Assembly: GCA_026552955.1 (NCBI GenBank)
Contig: JAPMTS010000012.1
Location: 1 to 64,000, forward strand
Direction: 5' to 3'
From: Candidatus Methanoperedens sp.
GTDB taxonomy: Archaea; Halobacteriota; Methanosarcinia; Methanosarcinales; Methanoperedenaceae
DNA: 64,000 nt
Each line of letters begins with the position of its first letter. Within the stretch, counting starts at the first letter, position 1. Below the pieces are notes generated by a model that was not told where the DNA came from, ran no database searches, and saw only the letters and a list, made by a program, of their open reading frames with translations. Below are positions 61,383 through 64,000 of the stretch, one piece after another. The position numbers were made by a program, and so were the translations under genes.

Positions 61383-63833
61383 TCATTTTTCCATCCTCTC
61401 CCTTATCTCCCTTGCCTCCTCGCTTATCCCCGTTCTCCCGAAAATCCCTGCTATTAATTCCACAGCCTCAAGGTTCCTCGCAGCCTGGTCAAGGTAATTG
61501 AGAACATCTCCTGCATATGCATAAACTCCATACTGCTTTTCAAGCTCACGTATGACCTCAAGAGGCGCATGACCCTCGGCGCATAATTCTATCACCCTTG
61601 CTGAGAATTTCTGCTCGGCACAGCCGCAGTACGGCGAATCTTTGCAGGTACAGGACATGAATTCCCGGGCAAAATCAAGCATAACGCGGCGCAGGTTCTC
61701 TTTGAGCTTTGAAAAACCGTCAGCAGAAAAAACGATATCAAGCCCGGCGCCAAAAACCCTTGTCGGGATATCAGTACCGAGGGCATCAGATAACTGTGAT
61801 GCATACCTGAAATATACCGAATCCAGGGTCTCAAGCCCGGTAACAATATCCAGGGGGGCAATTCCTTTAAGGACAGCGTTTTTTATCAGGAAAGTCTGCT
61901 CGACGCTCAGGAAATGAGATGCCACGATAAATCCAAGTTTCGTGGGGAAGTATCCGCCATCTTTTTTTTCAATAAAACCATATTCTTTGAGTTTATTCAG
62001 GAGGAACTCCATGTTCCCTTTCCCGAGCAGCATGTCATTTAATTTCCCGATATCGGAAAGCGAGTGTGCGATAACGATATTGGAAAGAGTTTCTTCAAGC
62101 TGTTCATCATCCCCGTAATCCACTCCAAAATGCTCAAGTTCACCGCGAAGCAGTCTGAATGCGATCTCATCCTCAGAATCACCTTTTCCGAACCGCCTTT
62201 CGGGGTCGGCAAGAAGCACGACGATGCCAAGGTCATGGTAATCCGGCCTCCCGGCGCGCCCCAGCATCTGCTGGAATTCACGAACGGTCAGCCATTCTAT
62301 ACCCATGGCAAGAGATTCAAATATCACCTGGGATGCGGGAAAATCCACACCTGCCGCAAGCGCTGCCGTTGTCACTACCACCGGAAGCTCTCCCTTGCCG
62401 AACTGCTCTTCCACGTTCTTTCTTTCAGGATAGGAAAGCCCTGCGTGATACGGGAGTGCTTTTATTGAAAGCCCCTCTGCCAGGATATGGCAGTTTCGCC
62501 GGGAATTCGTGAATACTATGGTCTGCCCACGAAATCCCTTTGAGGATCTCTTATCATACTCCTGGCGGGCAAGCCGTTCGATCATTCTCTTTTTTTCATA
62601 ACCAGGTGCAAATATCAGGTGTCTTTCAATAGGAACCGGCCTTTCCTCGAATTCAATCAAAGCAGCGTCAAGTTTTTCGGCAAGCCATCCGGGTTTTCCT
62701 ACCGTAGCTGAGAGATAGACATACTGGGCATCGGGTGCTATGAATTTCAGGCGCGCGATAAGACCATCGAGCCTGTGTCCCCTTTCCGTGTCTTCAAGTG
62801 TGTGCACCTCATCAATAACCACTGTACCAATAGTGCCAAGTGTTTGTGCTTTACCTGATCTCATTATAAAATCCATCCCTTCATAAGTGCCAACGATCAC
62901 ATCCGATGAGAGGGACGTGCGAATGCCTTTTATGCCTTTGGTTATGCGGCTTGTGCCTACGCGAAGAGATGTAGATGCAATGGATGAATACCTTCTTGTG
63001 AATTGTTCATATTTCTGGTTTGCAAGCGCAACAAGCGGAACCAAAAAGAGCATCTTGCCTTTATTATTCAGGATGTTTTGGAGTCCTGAAAGTTCGCCAA
63101 CAAGCGTTTTGCCGGTTGCGGTAGCCGAAATGATCAGCTGGTTCTTTCTGTCAAGGAGTCCTGCCCCCACCGAAAGCGCCTGCACCGGCATCAATTCCTC
63201 CATCTGTTGAAGCAGGATCTTTTTCAGTTCATCACGAACTGGCAGGTCTTTTACTTTTATTGTTCTTTCTACCTTGCAGGCTTCCATCGTATCAAACCTG
63301 GTAAGTCCAGAATCCAGTTTTCCCGGACTAAGCATTCCGAGCACCCGGTCAAGGTTCCTTGTTTTGAGTAAGATCTGGATGAGTCTTTCCTGTCCGTGCG
63401 CTCCGAGCTTGATGGATTTTGCCTCCTTAACAAGTTCTTTTCTTGCGCAATCCTCGCATACCGATTCGTTGTGAAATCGTATGAATTCGCCAGTTATTGG
63501 CTTGTAAGTTCCTTTCAGGAGGCACAGGCGACAGGTGTTCGTGTATCCGTAATCCAGCTGGTATGCTGCCAGAAGTTCTTTAAATCCTGCTTCTGACCCC
63601 TCATCCCCTTCCGCGATAAGTATCTTATCGGCAAGGCGCAGGAGTTCTATGAGTTCCTCCGGCGCCCTGAATTCCTCTTTTTCACCCTGCTTTATCCTGA
63701 ATTTCCCAACACGCGCGCCTTTTGTGGTATGCTTTAATATCAGGGTACCGTGAAAAGATGGCTCTTTGGAGTTGTCTTTTATGGGGAGAATGAGAAGCTT
63801 TGATTTCTGGGGGTGTATGATGACTGAAAGCAT
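61383..63833 (-). CDS. DUF5814-type archaeal DEAD/DEAH-box helicase
   Basis: 816 residues. The N-terminal 210 residues are a DUF5814-like region with a zinc-binding CRLC / CEDC pair (near 100-130). The SF2 helicase core has Walker A SATATGKT near 235, IDEVHT (motif II) near 337, LSATVG (III), VFTNSRR (IV) and MLGRAGRPD (VI) near 540. The C-terminal region carries a CTCKDSPYCGCAEQ cluster. Members occur in methanogens and halophiles, and the Ski2/Hel308-like layout suggests DNA or RNA repair. Roles are not established. It is convergent with the acyltransferase-like gene. Confidence 0.85.
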   Translation of the reverse strand: MLSVIIHPQKSKLLILPIKDNSKEPSFHGTLILKHTTKGARVGKFRIKQGEKEEFRAPEELIELLRLADKILIAEGDEGSEAGFKELLAAYQLDYGYTNTCRLCLLKGTYKPITGEFIRFHNESVCEDCARKELVKEAKSIKLGAHGQERLIQILLKTRNLDRVLGMLSPGKLDSGLTRFDTMEACKVERTIKVKDLPVRDELKKILLQQMEELMPVQALSVGAGLLDRKNQLIISATATGKTLVGELSGLQNILNNKGKMLFLVPLVALANQKYEQFTRRYSSIASTSLRVGTSRITKGIKGIRTSLSSDVIVGTYEGMDFIMRSGKAQTLGTIGTVVIDEVHTLEDTERGHRLDGLIARLKFIAPDAQYVYLSATVGKPGWLAEKLDAALIEFEERPVPIERHLIFAPGYEKKRMIERLARQEYDKRSSKGFRGQTIVFTNSRRNCHILAEGLSIKALPYHAGLSYPERKNVEEQFGKGELPVVVTTAALAAGVDFPASQVIFESLAMGIEWLTVREFQQMLGRAGRPDYHDLGIVVLLADPERRFGKGDSEDEIAFRLLRGELEHFGVDYGDDEQLEETLSNIVIAHSLSDIGKLNDMLLGKGNMEFLLNKLKEYGFIEKKDGGYFPTKLGFIVASHFLSVEQTFLIKNAVLKGIAPLDIVTGLETLDSVYFRYASQLSDALGTDIPTRVFGAGLDIVFSADGFSKLKENLRRVMLDFAREFMSCTCKDSPYCGCAEQKFSARVIELCAEGHAPLEVIRELEKQYGVYAYAGDVLNYLDQAARNLEAVELIAGIFGRTGISEEAREIRERMEK

Positions 63834-64000
63834 TTGGGGTATGAATGGCGGGTGGGGGATATTAATTATGGGGATGGAATTAAGAGAAGTTGATAGGTGA
63901 GGCTGCAGGATGGCTTAAAATAAATGAAATTTTAATAAAAATACTTTTCAAGGAGAAAAAAAGCCTTTTCGGAACAATGCAAAAGACCGATTTATCCGAT
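63834..64000. other. Right edge, no supported gene
   Basis: 167 nt upstream of the helicase gene. It is AT-rich in its second half and probably holds the helicase promoter. No gene start is recognisable before the window ends. Confidence 0.3.

Overview
The window reads as archaeal and most likely comes from a Methanosarcinales-type methane-metabolising archaeon, possibly an ANME-2d / 'Ca. Methanoperedens' relative. The evidence is a tetrahydromethanopterin cyclohydrolase (mch), archaeal SRP19 and ribosomal protein eS17, archaeal-type GluRS, AMP phosphorylase, a DUF5350 protein, a PGF-CTERM surface protein, and two multihaem c-type cytochromes, one paired with a membrane cytochrome b. The lineage is inferred from gene content, not from a search.

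Layout. 1-370: edge of a decayed TnpB gene. 372-8303 (minus strand): a phosphate block running pstS, pstC, iscB, pstA, pstB, phoU, a DUF47 gene, pit and srp19. An IscB-bearing IS200/IS605-type element sits between pstC and pstA and now supplies the first codons of pstA. 8304-8600: divergent control region with a 25-bp direct repeat, then an AbrB-PhoU regulator. 9753-15617: carbamate kinase, a cyclic 2,3-diphosphoglycerate synthetase-like protein, Thg1-like protein, PRC-barrel protein, GluRS and a membrane protein, followed by an orphan TnpB right end. 15833-27854: small membrane proteins, a giant multihaem cytochrome with LamG domains, a PUA/PAPS-reductase/ferredoxin fusion, AMP phosphorylase, and secreted or membrane sensor proteins. 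27860-35021: metabolic and housekeeping genes (aroD, the pspA operon, surE, eS17, dapA, dapB, tusA). 35292-40974: a large surface protein, PAP2 phosphatase and small conserved proteins.

41238-49269 is the most distinctive region. It is one tightly packed transcription unit encoding a ribbon-helix-helix protein, a GAF-PAS histidine kinase, KaiC, two KaiB proteins, a second histidine kinase and a response regulator-PAS protein. The unit is bracketed by two directly repeated structured intergenic sequences (near 41.0-41.2 and 49.5-49.6 kb). It looks like a KaiBC timing or energy-state device wired to a two-component pathway in an organism without KaiA.

49671-63833: a TPR-like repeat protein, mch, a LUD protein, a TnpB element with one in-frame stop codon, a CBS protein, the cytochrome b / multihaem cytochrome c pair (probable quinol or methanophenazine:cytochrome c oxidoreductase), rhomboid protease, FtsZ, an A-type flavoprotein, an acyltransferase-like membrane protein and a DUF5814-type DEAD-box helicase. 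No rRNA, tRNA or CRISPR array was recognised. IS200/IS605-related traces recur (an IscB, an intact-but-stopped TnpB, a TnpB deletion derivative and two orphan right ends), but no TnpA transposase is present.
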